Shown here: positions 27,374 through 36,700 of the stretch, piece after piece | How positions within the stretch are numbered: the first letter of the stretch is position 1 | Layout: each line of letters opens with the position of its first letter | Origin: RYN-230 sp963834705 | GTDB taxonomy: Bacteria > Actinomycetota > Actinomycetes > Streptosporangiales > Streptosporangiaceae | Direction: 5' to 3' | Assembly (NCBI GenBank): GCA_963834705.1 | Contig: CAWICV010000001.1 | Span: forward strand, 1,302,001 to 1,366,000 | Length of the DNA: 64,000 nucleotides | Notes under the pieces: generated by a model | The model's database searches: none | Seen by the model: the letters and a program-made list of their open reading frames with translations, nothing else | What the model was told of the DNA's origin: nothing | Made by a program: the position numbers and the translations under genes

Positions 27374-28297
27374 TCAGCCGGGGATCGTGGCGTGGGCCAG
27401 CATGGACAGGCGGATCGGGCGCAGGGTGTCAGACCGGGCCCAGAGCTGTGGGCTGATCGAGTCCTGCTGGCTGATCTGCTTGCTGCCTGCGAAGCCGTGG
27501 GTGGTTAGCAGGGCTGACATCTCGTCCGGGGCTAGGCAGGTCAGCCACGGCTCGCCGCGTTCCGCGGCGAACGGCGCGACCTGGTCGGCGTAGCTCTGGC
27601 CATCCTGGTCGCGCAGGCCGGCCGGCAGCATGTAGTCGGTGATCAGCTCGGTGCCCGGGGCGAACTTGCTGAGCACTTCGAGGGTCGCCGCGATGGCCGG
27701 CTGGCTCAGGTACATGGTGACGCCGAGCCAGCTGACCAGCGCGGGCCTGGCCGGGTCGAAGCCTTCGCTGCGCAGCCGGGCAGTCAGTTCATCGTGCTCG
27801 AAATCGGTGGGTACGAAGACCGTGCCAGCGGGGATGGGTATCCCTGCCTGAGCTAGCTGCGCGCGCTTCCATTGCTGGGTGGCGGGGTGGTCGACCTCGA
27901 AGACCTGGACGCTTCTGGCGCGGTTGCGGCGGTACGCGAACGAGTCCAGCCCAGCGCCCAGGATGACGTACTGGGTGATGCCCCGTGCGGCCGCCTCGGC
28001 CAGTCGATTCTCGGTGTACCGGCTCCTGCAGGTCACCTGGGCCCGGGCGGCCGACAGCACCGGGTGCTCGCCGTGTGCCCGGTGATAGCTGATGAGCTCC
28101 TCAGCCTGCTCGCCGAGCAGTTGTGCTGCCAGGCGGTCGGTGAAGATGTGCGGCGGCTGGTCGACGATGAGGTGGGCCGCCCGGGCAGCCGCCGCGGTGA
28201 GCGCGGTGCGGCTCGGCAGGTGCTGGATTCGCACGTGCTGGTTTTGCAGGTCTTTATTTTGCACGCTGCGGACAATATCCGACGTTACCCAAACCAT
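27374..28297 (-). CDS. Class I SAM methyltransferase of the TIGR00027/COG3315 (Ppm/LCMT-like) family
   Basis: 307 residues with the family signature CRSRYTENRLAEAAARGITQYVILGAGLDSFAYRR, FEVDHPATQQWKRAQL and LVSWLGVTMYLSQPAIAATLEVL. Members methylate carboxyl or hydroxyl groups of small molecules or polyketide intermediates; the substrate is unknown here. ATG start at 28297 without a clear ribosome site; a GTG (VQNKDLQ) 11 codons later is an alternative. The upstream region is markedly AT-rich compared with the rest of the window, suggesting recent acquisition. Confidence 0.88.
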   Translation of the reverse strand: MVWVTSDIVRSVQNKDLQNQHVRIQHLPSRTALTAAAARAAHLIVDQPPHIFTDRLAAQLLGEQAEELISYHRAHGEHPVLSAARAQVTCRSRYTENRLAEAAARGITQYVILGAGLDSFAYRRNRARSVQVFEVDHPATQQWKRAQLAQAGIPIPAGTVFVPTDFEHDELTARLRSEGFDPARPALVSWLGVTMYLSQPAIAATLEVLSKFAPGTELITDYMLPAGLRDQDGQSYADQVAPFAAERGEPWLTCLAPDEMSALLTTHGFAGSKQISQQDSISPQLWARSDTLRPIRLSMLAHATIPG

Positions 28298-28386
28298 ATC
28301 ACAAAATAAAAAATAATGAAAGACGTGCGGAATTACAATCGCGTTTCTTTAGCGCCTGGTAATTGCGCTGGACTACGCTGCGGCGC

Positions 28387-28785
28387 ATGGCGGCAGAACG
28401 TGACCTAGCCCGGCTGCTCCGCGGCCTGCACCCGGAGCTGCACTCTGGCCGGTTCGTCTTCACCACGGTGCCCGGGCCGGTGCCGCCCGGCCTGTCGCCG
28501 GTTGTCACCGTCGCAGAGGCGGAGGGCCACACCCTGGTGCTGGCGCAGCACGAGGCGGATGCGGCCGGGCTGGGTTATGACTACGTCGCGGGCTGGATCA
28601 CGCTACGGGTCACCTCGGCGCTGGACGCGGTCGGGCTGACCGCCGCGGTGGCCGGCGAACTGGCCCAGGCCGGGCTGAGCTGCAATGTGGTGGCCGGCTA
28701 CCACCACGATCACTTGTTCGTCCCGTACGGCCGCGCCGCCGAGGCCGTCTCTCTGCTGGAAACCCTGGCCCGCCTCGCCCACTGA
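28387..28785 (+). CDS. ACT-domain protein (COG3602-like)
   Basis: 132 residues from the ATG at 28387 (MAAERDLARLLRGLHPELHSGRFVF). Two ACT-like halves: VVTVAEAEGHTLVLAQHEADAAGL and ITLRVTSALDAVGLTAAVAGELAQAGLSCNVVAGYHHDHLFVPYGRA. The latter matches stand-alone ACT proteins thought to bind amino acids. No enzyme domain is attached. There is no Shine-Dalgarno; the message may be leaderless. Divergent from the methyltransferase. Confidence 0.8.
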   Translation: MAAERDLARLLRGLHPELHSGRFVFTTVPGPVPPGLSPVVTVAEAEGHTLVLAQHEADAAGLGYDYVAGWITLRVTSALDAVGLTAAVAGELAQAGLSCNVVAGYHHDHLFVPYGRAAEAVSLLETLARLAH

Positions 28786-28804
28786 GCTGAGTGCCCACCT
28801 CGGC

Positions 28805-29320
28805 TTAGCTGGGCGGCGTGTCGAGATGCTTCGTCAGCAGCACGTCATCCACGTAGTGGCCGTTGATGAAGAACTCGCCGACCAGCCGTCCCTCCTGCTC
28901 GAAGCCAAACTGCTTATACAGCCGGAGCGCGGTGGGATTGGTGCTCAGCACGCGCAGGCTCAGCTTGCGCGCACCGCGGGCTCGGGCCCGCTGCTCGGCC
29001 GCGGTGAGCAGCGCGGTGCCTACCCCGCGCCGCCGCGCCTCCGGCGCCACCGCGAGCCCGTGCACCGCCAGCACGTGTGCTTCTTCGGGCAGCGGGGATG
29101 GGGCGCCCAGCCGGATGTAGCCGACCACCGCGCCGTCGATCATGCCAACCAGGTGGGCCTGTGGCGGGCTGCCCGCGGTGAAGAACAGGCCGCCGGCCTG
29201 GCGGGTGACCGACGGGAACCCGCTCTGCGGCGTCCACGAGGCCCGGTCCAGCCGGGCCAGCTGCGCCTCATCGGCGGCACGGGCCACCCGGACCTCGATC
29301 GGGACGTTCGCCGCAGCCAT
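28805..29320 (-). CDS. GNAT family N-acetyltransferase
   Basis: 171 residues from the ATG at 29320 (MAAANVPIEVRVARAAD); an ATG three codons earlier (29329) is equally possible. Acetyl-CoA binding motif VAPEARRRGVGTALLTAAEQRARARGARKLSLRVLSTNPTALRLYKQFGFEQEGRL, the standard GNAT motif A/B. Resembles RimI-like or small-molecule acetyltransferases; the acceptor is unknown. Tail-to-tail with the ACT protein gene. Confidence 0.9.
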   Translation of the reverse strand: MAAANVPIEVRVARAADEAQLARLDRASWTPQSGFPSVTRQAGGLFFTAGSPPQAHLVGMIDGAVVGYIRLGAPSPLPEEAHVLAVHGLAVAPEARRRGVGTALLTAAEQRARARGARKLSLRVLSTNPTALRLYKQFGFEQEGRLVGEFFINGHYVDDVLLTKHLDTPPS

Positions 29321-29415
29321 GCCGCCCATCCTGCCGCACCGGTTGTGGCCGGCCGCCGGCCACCGGGCCGGATCATCGGTACTGTGCCGTCGGTGCCGGG
29401 TGGCACGATCAGGCC

Positions 29416-30492
29416 ATGGCGAACTCCGCCGCGCCACCCGGACCGGACCAGTTGCTGGCCGAACGGGCCGTCGCCCAGCTGCTGTCCGGCCCGCCCGCGG
29501 CCACCGCCGAGACAGTGGCCGGACGGCTGCTGGCCATCCAGGGACAGGACCCGCGTGGCGCCCGGCTGGCCATCCGGGCGCGCAGCACCGGGCTGACCGC
29601 GGCCGACGTCGACCAGGCGCTGACGGTGCGGCGCACGCTGGTGACCGGCTGGCTGAACCGGGGCACGCTGCATCTGGTGCGCAGCACGGATTACTGGCCG
29701 CTGCATCAGCTCACCACCCCGCCGCTGCACACCGGCTGTTTCCGGCGGCTCGCCCAGGAAGGTATCCAGCCGGGTCAGGCGGACCGTGGCGTCGCCGTCA
29801 TTGAGCGCGCGCTGCGCGTGGACGGCCCGCTCACCCGGGCCCAGCTTGGCGAGCGGCTCGGCGCGGCCGGGTTGCGCACCGCGGGCCAGGCACTGGTGTA
29901 CCTGCTGTACCTGGCCGGGCTGCGCGGCGTCTCGGTGCGCGGCCCGATGACTGGGCCGGAGCAGGCCTATGTGCTGGCCCGGGACTGGCTGGGCACGCCG
30001 CCCGCTCTGGACCGGGACGCCGCGCTGGGCTGGCTGGCCCGCCGCTACCTGGCTGGCCATGGACCGGCGACGGAACGGGACCTGGCCAAGTGGTCCGGAC
30101 TGCCGCTCGGCGCCGCCCGGAGTGCGCTGGCCAGCATCGCGGCCGACCTGGCTGAACGGGCCGACGGCCTGGTCAGCCTGGCCCCGGAGCAGCGCTGTGG
30201 CAGGCCGGCTGAACTGCCGCCCGCGCGGCTGCTCGGTGCGTTCGACCCGGTGCTGCACGGCTGGCAGTCCCGCGCCCCGGTCCTTGGCCAGCACGAGCGG
30301 GCCATTGTGCAGGGCGGCATGTTCCGCCCGTTCGCCATGGTGCGTGGCCGGGCTGTCGGTACCTGGGGCCTGCCCGGTGGGCGGGTCGTGCTGACCGAGC
30401 TTGCCGACCTGGCCGCCACGGACCGCGCCGAACTGGCCGCCGACGCGGCCGACGTGACCCGCTTCCTCGGCCTCCCCCACCCGAACCGCTGA
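29416..30492 (+). CDS. Winged-helix DNA-binding protein of the AlkZ/YcaQ-like (HTH_42) family
   Basis: 358 residues with repeated winged-helix segments. The N-terminal LLAIQGQDPRGARLAIRARS segment lies where AlkZ-type DNA glycosylases carry their QxQ catalytic pair, here Gln-Gly-Gln. Later LNRGTLHLVRSTDYWPLH and the C-terminal LLGAFDPVLHGWQSRAPVL and AIVQGGMFRPFAMVRGRAVGTW are typical of this family. Known members remove bulky or cross-linked alkyl adducts, some as self-resistance genes; a repair role is likely but the substrate is unknown. Confidence 0.82.
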   Translation: MANSAAPPGPDQLLAERAVAQLLSGPPAATAETVAGRLLAIQGQDPRGARLAIRARSTGLTAADVDQALTVRRTLVTGWLNRGTLHLVRSTDYWPLHQLTTPPLHTGCFRRLAQEGIQPGQADRGVAVIERALRVDGPLTRAQLGERLGAAGLRTAGQALVYLLYLAGLRGVSVRGPMTGPEQAYVLARDWLGTPPALDRDAALGWLARRYLAGHGPATERDLAKWSGLPLGAARSALASIAADLAERADGLVSLAPEQRCGRPAELPPARLLGAFDPVLHGWQSRAPVLGQHERAIVQGGMFRPFAMVRGRAVGTWGLPGGRVVLTELADLAATDRAELAADAADVTRFLGLPHPNR

Positions 30493-30690
30493 CCTGGCCA
30501 CCCAGCCAGTCCGCCTCCCCCCCAGCCAGTCCGCCTGCCCGCTCAGCCAGCCCGCCCGCTCGGCCAGCCCGCCCGCTCGGCCAGCCCGCCCGCTCGGCCA
30601 GCCCGCCTGCCCGCTCAGCCAGCCCGCCCGCTCAGCCAGCCCGCCCGCTTAGCCAGCCCGCCCGCCGCTTACCTGCTCAGCCCGCCCGGC
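30493..30690. repeat. Degenerate 17-bp tandem repeat array
   Basis: Non-coding stretch built from repeats of CCAGCCCGCCCGCTCGG and variants (GCTCAGCCAGCCCGCCC), roughly ten copies, between the AlkZ-like gene and the padR promoter. It has no constant-repeat/variable-spacer pattern, so it is not CRISPR. It may act as a transcription barrier or be a slippage product. Confidence 0.85.
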
Positions 30691-30714
30691 CTTCGCCACC
30701 CACGCCAGAAATGC

Positions 30715-30758
30715 TTGCCGCCGGATACACGTCTCCGTATACTCGTCTACGGATATAC
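30715..30758 (+). promoter_or_regulatory. padR promoter overlapped by tandem inverted-repeat operators
   Basis: -35 TTGCCG (30715-30720), 17-bp spacer, -10 TATACT (30738-30743). An ATAC-N8-GTAT inverted repeat (30725-30740) ends in the -10, and a near copy ATAC-N8-GGAT (30739-30754) follows 14 bp later. A second symmetric element GTATA-N12-TATAC covers 30737-30758. PadR-family operators are often of the form ATGT/ATAC-N8-ACAT/GTAT, so autorepression is expected. Confidence 0.72.
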
Positions 30759-30792
30759 GCGGACGGGGATCTGGGGCGGAAGGACGGTGCAC

Positions 30793-31509
30793 ATGTCAGG
30801 TAAGCGGCGCAAGGTGTCTAGCCTGCTGGCGCTGGCCGTCCTGGCCCAGCTGGCCGAGCGCCCGATGCACCCGTACGAGATAGCCGCCACGCTGCGCTCC
30901 CGGGGGAAGGAACACAGCATCAAGCTCAACTACGGCTCGCTCTACACCGTGGTGGACAACCTGGCCAAACACGGCCTGATCGAGGCAGTCGAAGCACGCC
31001 GCGAGGGCCGCCGCCCGGAACGCACCGTGTATCGGCTCACCGAGGCAGGCCAGGCCGAACTGGGCGACTGGATGACCGAGCTGCTGAGCGCGCCGGTCAA
31101 GGAGTACCCGCAGTTCGAGGCGGCGCTGTCACTGCTTCCGGCGCTCGGTCCCGATGATGTGCTGGATAGCCTGCGCCAGCGGGTGTCGATCTTGGAGAAG
31201 GCCATCGACGATGAGCGGGCCCAGATCACCGGTCTGAGCACGGTGCTGCCCCGGCTGGTGCTGCTGGAGACCGAGTACGGCCTGCGGATGCGGGAGGCCG
31301 AGCTGGACTGGGTGCGTGGGCTAGTCGGCGAGCTGGAAGACGGCTCGCTGCCCGGGCTGGCGGAATGGCGGAACTGGCACCGTACCGGCGACATGCCGAC
31401 CTCTCTCGCCGAATTGTCGGCCACGGCCGTGGCCGACGTCATGTCCGGCGGAAACGGCCGGCCCGGCGACCAGCCGGCCAGCGGGCCGGGAGAGGAGCCG
31501 CCGGACTGA
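30793..31509 (+). CDS. PadR family transcriptional regulator
   Basis: 238 residues from the ATG at 30793 (GGAAGGA 9 nt upstream; a GTG at 30787 is less well spaced). N-terminal winged helix: LLALAVLAQLAERPMHPYEIAATLRSRG, LNYGSLYTVVDNLAKHGLIEAVEARREGRRPERTVYRLTEAG, the classic PadR domain, followed by a longer C-terminal dimerisation helix part (PadR subfamily 1). Located just upstream of a DrrAB-type exporter, so it probably represses itself and the exporter until a drug-like ligand binds. A 169-bp gap before drrA contains a 7-bp inverted repeat (31524-31530/31557-31563). Confidence 0.92.
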   Translation: MSGKRRKVSSLLALAVLAQLAERPMHPYEIAATLRSRGKEHSIKLNYGSLYTVVDNLAKHGLIEAVEARREGRRPERTVYRLTEAGQAELGDWMTELLSAPVKEYPQFEAALSLLPALGPDDVLDSLRQRVSILEKAIDDERAQITGLSTVLPRLVLLETEYGLRMREAELDWVRGLVGELEDGSLPGLAEWRNWHRTGDMPTSLAELSATAVADVMSGGNGRPGDQPASGPGEEPPD

Positions 31510-31678
31510 GCCCAGACGCAGACCGGCCCCCGGCCAGGTGCGGGAACACCGGACCAGGGGCCGCCCACGAACCGATCCCGCGGGAACGAGATCCGATCGG
31601 GTTGTAGCAGCTCAAGGATACTCGTCGCGTTCCGCGCGGACCGGTTCAGCCAAACCGATCCAGCATGGAGGAACCTAA

Positions 31679-32716
31679 ATGAGTATTCAGGCGCAGACCG
31701 CCGGCGGCACCCGGCCCGCGCAGGCGACGGCGCTCGCCATCGAGGCCGCCGACCTCGTCAAGACCTATCCCAAGGGCATCCGGGCCCTGGACGGGCTGAG
31801 CTTCTCGGTCGCCGCGGGCACCGTGTTCGGCCTGCTCGGGCCGAACGGGGCGGGCAAGTCCACCACCGTGAAGATCCTTACTACGCTGGCCCAGGCCGAC
31901 TCGGGCCACGCAGCCGTCGCCGGGCTCGACGTGCGCAAGCAGCCCGCGCAGGTGCGCCGGGTCATCGGCGTGGTCGCGCAGCAGTCCGGCAGCGACCCGG
32001 TCGCCACCGGCCGGGAGAACCTGCTGCTGACCGGCCGCATCCAGGGCCTGCGCGGCCGCACCCTGAACCAGCGGGCCGACGAGCTGCTCAGCCGGTTCGC
32101 GCTGGCCGACGCGGCCGGGCGGCAGGTGCGCACCTACTCCGGTGGCATGCGGCGCCGGCTCGACGTGGCCCTCGGCCTGATCCACCGGCCGGAGGTGCTC
32201 TTCCTGGACGAGCCCACGGCCGGCCTGGACCCGGAGTCGCGCTCCGCGATGTGGGACGAGATCGCCCGGCTGTCCGCCAGCGAGGGACTCACCATCCTGC
32301 TCACCACGCATTACCTGGAAGAAGCCGACCGGCTGGCCAGCCGGCTGGCCATCGTGGATCGGGGCCGGATCGTCGCGGCGGGCACCCCGGATGGGCTCAA
32401 GGGGCGGCTGCACGGCGACACCGTCCAGGCCGAGCTGGCCGCGCCCGGTGTCCCCGGCCAGGTCCGCGCGGCCCTGGCCCGGGTGCCGGGCATCCGGGAG
32501 GTCACCGTGACCGGCCGTTCGGTGAGCGCCCGCGCGGACGACGGCGCGACCGCCGTGCCCACGCTGCTCGCCGCGCTGAACCAGGCAGGCATCGCGGTGC
32601 ACGGCGTGACCGCCGCCCGCCCATCGCTCGATGACGTGTACCTGCGCTTCACCGGGCGCCGCTTCGCCGACGCCGACCCCGCCCAAGACGCCAGCCTGAC
32701 CGGAGGATCCCGATGA
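31679..32716 (+). CDS. drrA: DrrA-type daunorubicin-resistance-like ABC transporter ATPase
   Basis: 345 residues: LVKTYPKGIRALDGLSFSVAAG, Walker A GPNGAGKSTTVKIL, Q-loop VAQQSGSDP, signature YSGGMRRRLDVALGL, Walker B LFLDEPTAGLDPESR, His switch LTTHYLEEADRL, then the DrrA-specific C-terminal regulatory part ending in SLDDVYLRFTGRRF. Powers export of hydrophobic drugs together with the next gene. GGAGG ribosome site; ATGA overlap with the permease. The symbol denotes family similarity, not a proven daunorubicin substrate. Confidence 0.92.
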   Translation: MSIQAQTAGGTRPAQATALAIEAADLVKTYPKGIRALDGLSFSVAAGTVFGLLGPNGAGKSTTVKILTTLAQADSGHAAVAGLDVRKQPAQVRRVIGVVAQQSGSDPVATGRENLLLTGRIQGLRGRTLNQRADELLSRFALADAAGRQVRTYSGGMRRRLDVALGLIHRPEVLFLDEPTAGLDPESRSAMWDEIARLSASEGLTILLTTHYLEEADRLASRLAIVDRGRIVAAGTPDGLKGRLHGDTVQAELAAPGVPGQVRAALARVPGIREVTVTGRSVSARADDGATAVPTLLAALNQAGIAVHGVTAARPSLDDVYLRFTGRRFADADPAQDASLTGGSR

Positions 32717-33489
32717 CCACCATCGCCACTCACACCACCTGGATGACCCAGCGGCAGCTCAAGGCGATGCTGCGGCAGCCTGCCTATCTGGTCATCCTGG
32801 CCGTCCAGCCGGCCATCTGGCTTTTCCTGTTCGGCTCGCTGTTCCGCAAGGTGGCCGAGCTGCCCGGCTTCGACGCCCCGTCCTACCTGGACTACCTGGT
32901 GCCCGGCGTGGTGGTGATGAGCGCCCTGTCGTCCAGCATGTGGAGCGGCATGGGCGTGCTGGAGGAGATCGACCGCGGCATCATGGACCGCTTCCTGGTG
33001 CTGCCGCTGCGCCGCGCGGCCATCATCAACGCCTCGGTCGCCATGCAGGCCATCACCACCGTGCTGCAATCGCTGATCATCGTGCTGCTCGGCCTGGCCG
33101 CGGGTGCGCACTACGCGGGCGGCGTCCTCGGCCTGGTCGTGCTGCTGGCCGCGTCGGTGCTGGTCGCGATGGTGTTCAGCGCCCTGTCCAACACGATCGG
33201 GATGCTGGCCCGGGAACGCGAGACCATCATCGGGCTCAGCGTGTTCCTGCTGCTCCCCCTGACGTTCCTGTCCAGCGCGTTCATGGCCCCGGACCTCATG
33301 CCGCACTGGATGCGGATCGTGGCCGACTGCAACCCGGTCAACTGGGCGCTGGAAGCGGGCCGGGCGGCGATGAGCGCCAGCCCGGACTGGGGCCGGGTGC
33401 TGGCCCAGGGCGGCGGCCTGCTGGGCCTGGCCCTAGCGGTCACCGCCCTGTCCGTCCTGACCTTCCGCGCCTACCAGAAGTCCGTCTAA
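32713..33489 (+). CDS. drrB: DrrB-type ABC-2 transporter permease
   Basis: 258 residues with six hydrophobic helices (LVILAVQPAIWLFLFGSLF; YLVPGVVVMSALSSSMW; IIVLLGLAAG; VVLLAASVLVAMVFSALS; VFLLLPLTFLSSAF; LALAVTALSVLTFRAY) and the ABC-2 signature PLTFLSSAFMAPDLMPHWMRIVADCNPVNWALEAGR. Forms the membrane channel with the ATPase encoded immediately upstream. Confidence 0.93.
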   Translation: MTTIATHTTWMTQRQLKAMLRQPAYLVILAVQPAIWLFLFGSLFRKVAELPGFDAPSYLDYLVPGVVVMSALSSSMWSGMGVLEEIDRGIMDRFLVLPLRRAAIINASVAMQAITTVLQSLIIVLLGLAAGAHYAGGVLGLVVLLAASVLVAMVFSALSNTIGMLARERETIIGLSVFLLLPLTFLSSAFMAPDLMPHWMRIVADCNPVNWALEAGRAAMSASPDWGRVLAQGGGLLGLALAVTALSVLTFRAYQKSV

Positions 33490-33523
33490 CCCCACCAGCC
33501 ACACAAACCTCAAATCAGTTGGA

Positions 33524-33569
33524 TGATCAAACGTCTGGTGTCGTCAGAGCGACACCAGACGTTTGATCA
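33524..33569. terminator. Perfect 20-bp stem hairpin after the exporter operon
   Basis: Arms 33524-33543 and 33550-33569 are exactly complementary over 20 bp (starting TGATCAAACG), with a 6-nt loop TCAGAG. Placed 34 bp after the drrB stop. No T-tract follows. The most likely role is a factor-independent terminator; a protein-binding palindrome upstream of the next gene (start 33781) is possible. The rest of 33570-33780 shows no gene. Confidence 0.85.
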
Positions 33570-33780
33570 CAAACCCGTGCCACGCCTGAGGGCGAGCGCT
33601 ACGGCAGGCGTACACCGAGAATCGTTAGCGGAGGCCCCGCCAGCCCGCGGTCATGCCCACTGATCAGGCCCGGAACCGGCCCTCTTGACACATTTGTTTG
33701 GAAAGAATACAAACTAACCGGAATCAGCTGAAGCGTCCGGCGTTCGCGGTCCTGGGGCCGCGGGACAGGAACTGCCAGCC

Positions 33781-36700
33781 ATGAGCCATCTCCTCGGCGG
33801 CCATGCCGCTCGCCGCACCACCGCAATCCGCCGCACCACCGCGATCCCCTGGACGACCGCGATCCGCTGGACCGCCGCGACGGCGGCCGCGGTCGCCGTC
33901 GTCGGGGTTACGACAGCCGCCCAGGCCGTCCCGCCGACCAGGGCTACCTCATTGACCCCGGCCACGCCCGCGGCTGCGCCCGCGCACCGCGGCATACCGG
34001 CCACGACCAGGCCCCAGCCCTCTCACCTCAGCCCCGGCTCACTGTCCAGTACCGGCGCCAGCGACGTCATCAACCTGGGCAGCGCCGGCTGGCAGGTGCA
34101 GAGCAGCGCCGTCGCCCGGCAGCCCGGCGCACAGATCTCCACCCCGGGCTTCAGCGCCAGCCGCTGGCTCAGGGTCCGCAACGACGACGCGGGTGCGCCC
34201 GGCACTGAGATCGAGGCCTTGCTGCAGAACGGCAGATGCCCGCTCGACCCGGCCCTCCAGCCGGTGAACCAGAGCATCAGCGGCCCGCACAGCATCTTCT
34301 TCGGCGACAACATGCGGCGCTGCTACGGGTATATGAACAGCATCGGTGCCGACACGGTGGCCGCGTTCAAAGTGCCGTGGTGGTGGCGCACCGAGTTCAC
34401 GCTGGCGGTCCCGCCGCACCTGGGCGGCAGCCCGGTGGCCACGCTGATCGTCAACGGCGTGATCGGCTCGGCCAACGTGTGGGTCGATGGTCACGAAGTG
34501 GCCACCTCGGCCACGGTCACCGGTGCCTACACCCGGTTCCGGTTCCGCATCAGCAAACTGGTCCGGCCGGGCCGCAACGCGCTGGCCATCGAGGTCAACC
34601 CGAACAACCCGAACAAGATGTTCACACTGGACGACGTGGACTGGAACCAGATCCCGCCGGACAACAACACCGGTCTCCAGTTCCCGGTTCAGCTGGCCGT
34701 GGACGGCCCGCTATCGGACAGCAACGCGCACGTGATCGAGCAGAACGCCGTGGATCTGAGCCGGTCCGCGCTGACCGTCCGCAGTGACATCAGCAATAAC
34801 ACCGGCGCCGCGCAGACCGGGATGGTCAGCGCGACCATCATCCCGCCCGGTCACGGAGCGCCGGTCACGGTCCGCCAGGCGGTGACGGTGCCCGCTGGCC
34901 GCACCCGCACGGTGACGTTCTCCCCCAGCGCGTACCCGAGCCTGACGATCACCAGCCCGCAGGTCTGGTGGCCCTACCAGATGGGCGCCCAGCCGCTGTA
35001 CACCCTGGCCACGTCGGTGGCGCAGCACGGCACCATGCTGAACTCGACCAGCGAGACGTTCGGCGTCCGGAATGTCACCAGCATGCTGGTCGGCCATAGC
35101 GCCGCCGAGCCGTCCGGCGCCCGCCAATTCAAGATCAATGGCGTGCCGATCGTCATCCGTGGTGGCGGCTTCTCGCCCAACATCTTCCTGCGCTACTCGG
35201 CGGCTGACATCGGCCAGCAGATTGCGCTGATGCGGAACATGGGCGTCAGCACCATCCGGCTGGAAGGCCATCTGATGCCGCCCGGCTTCTTCACCCAGAT
35301 GGATGCGGCGGGCATGCTGGTCAACGCCGGGTATCAGTGCTGCGATGCCTGGGAATTGCAGAGCAGCGGCCTGACCACCCCGGCCGACTTCCGGGTGCTG
35401 GGCAACTCCGCGTTCACGATCGGGCAGAACATGCGCAACCACCCGAGCGTGTTCAGCTTCCAGTGGAGCGACCTCAACCCAACCCCCAGGCAGGAATCGG
35501 TGTCCCTGGCCGCCCTCCGCCGGGCCGACTTCACCGACCCGGTCATCTCCTCGGCCGAATACCGCAGCAGCAGGCAACTCGGGCCTTCGGGGGAGAAGGA
35601 AGGCCCGTACGACTGGGTGCCACCGGATTACTGGTACGACACCCGGCACTACGACAAGAACGACAGCACGCAGACCAACGCGGGAGGCGCGTGGGGCTAC
35701 GACAGCGAGCAGAGTGCCGGTGACACGGTGCCGACTCTCGATTCGCTGCACCGGTTCATGTCACCGCGCGAGCTCGCCCAGCTGTGGCAGGACCCGAAGG
35801 CCAACCAGTACCACCTGAACTATGAACCGCAATGCGCCATCGGCTACTCGTTCGGGACGCTGTGCCACTTCGACGCCGCGCTGCGAGCACGATACGGCGC
35901 GTGGTCGAGCCTGGCCCAGTACGTGGAGGAAGCCCAGGCCCAGGACTACGAGGACGCGAGGGCGCAGTTCGAGGCGTTCATCGACCACGCGGGCAACCGG
36001 CCGCTGCCGTCCACCGGCACCATCTACTGGCAGCTCAACAAGGGCTGGCCGAGCCTGCTCTGGAACCTGTACAACTTCGACGGCGACCAGGCCGGCAGCT
36101 ACTTCGGCGCCCAGGAGGCGAACCGGAGCCTGCACGCGCTCTACGCCCTGGACAACGGCACCGTCACGCTGGACAACCTCAGCAACGCCAGCCAGTCCGG
36201 GCTGTCCGTGGAAGCCAGGGTGTTCAGCCTGGCGGGCACCATGCTGGATGACCAGACAGCGGGCAACATCACGCTGGCCAGCCAGCAGGTCCGTACCCAG
36301 GTGCTGCGGCCCCGGGTGCCCACCGGCCGCCCAGCCCGGGTGTACTTCGTCGAACTGCTGCTCAAGCGGCACGGCACCTTGGTTGACCGCAACGTCTACT
36401 GGCTGTCCACCCAGCCGGACAAGGTCAACTGGGCCACGACGCTCGGCCAGCCGCAGGGTGTGCTGTCCGGGTACGCGAACCTGCGCGCGCTGCGTATCCT
36501 CCCCCGGTCGTCCATCAGCGCCACCGCGTCCACCACCAGCCAGGCCGGGCCGGCTGGCGCGGACCGGGCCACCGCGGTGACGATCACCAACACGTCCCGG
36601 TCCACGGTCGCGTTCCTGATCCGGGCGGACATCCGCGGCGGCTCAGCCGAGCTGCCGTCCGCGATCTGGCAGGACAACGACATCACGCTGTTCCCGGGCG

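Noticed and set aside
30493..30690. Tandem repeats as a possible CRISPR array
   Set aside because: Repeats are directly adjacent and degenerate, with no unique spacers and no cas genes nearby. The same holds for 46046-46131 and 40994-41160.
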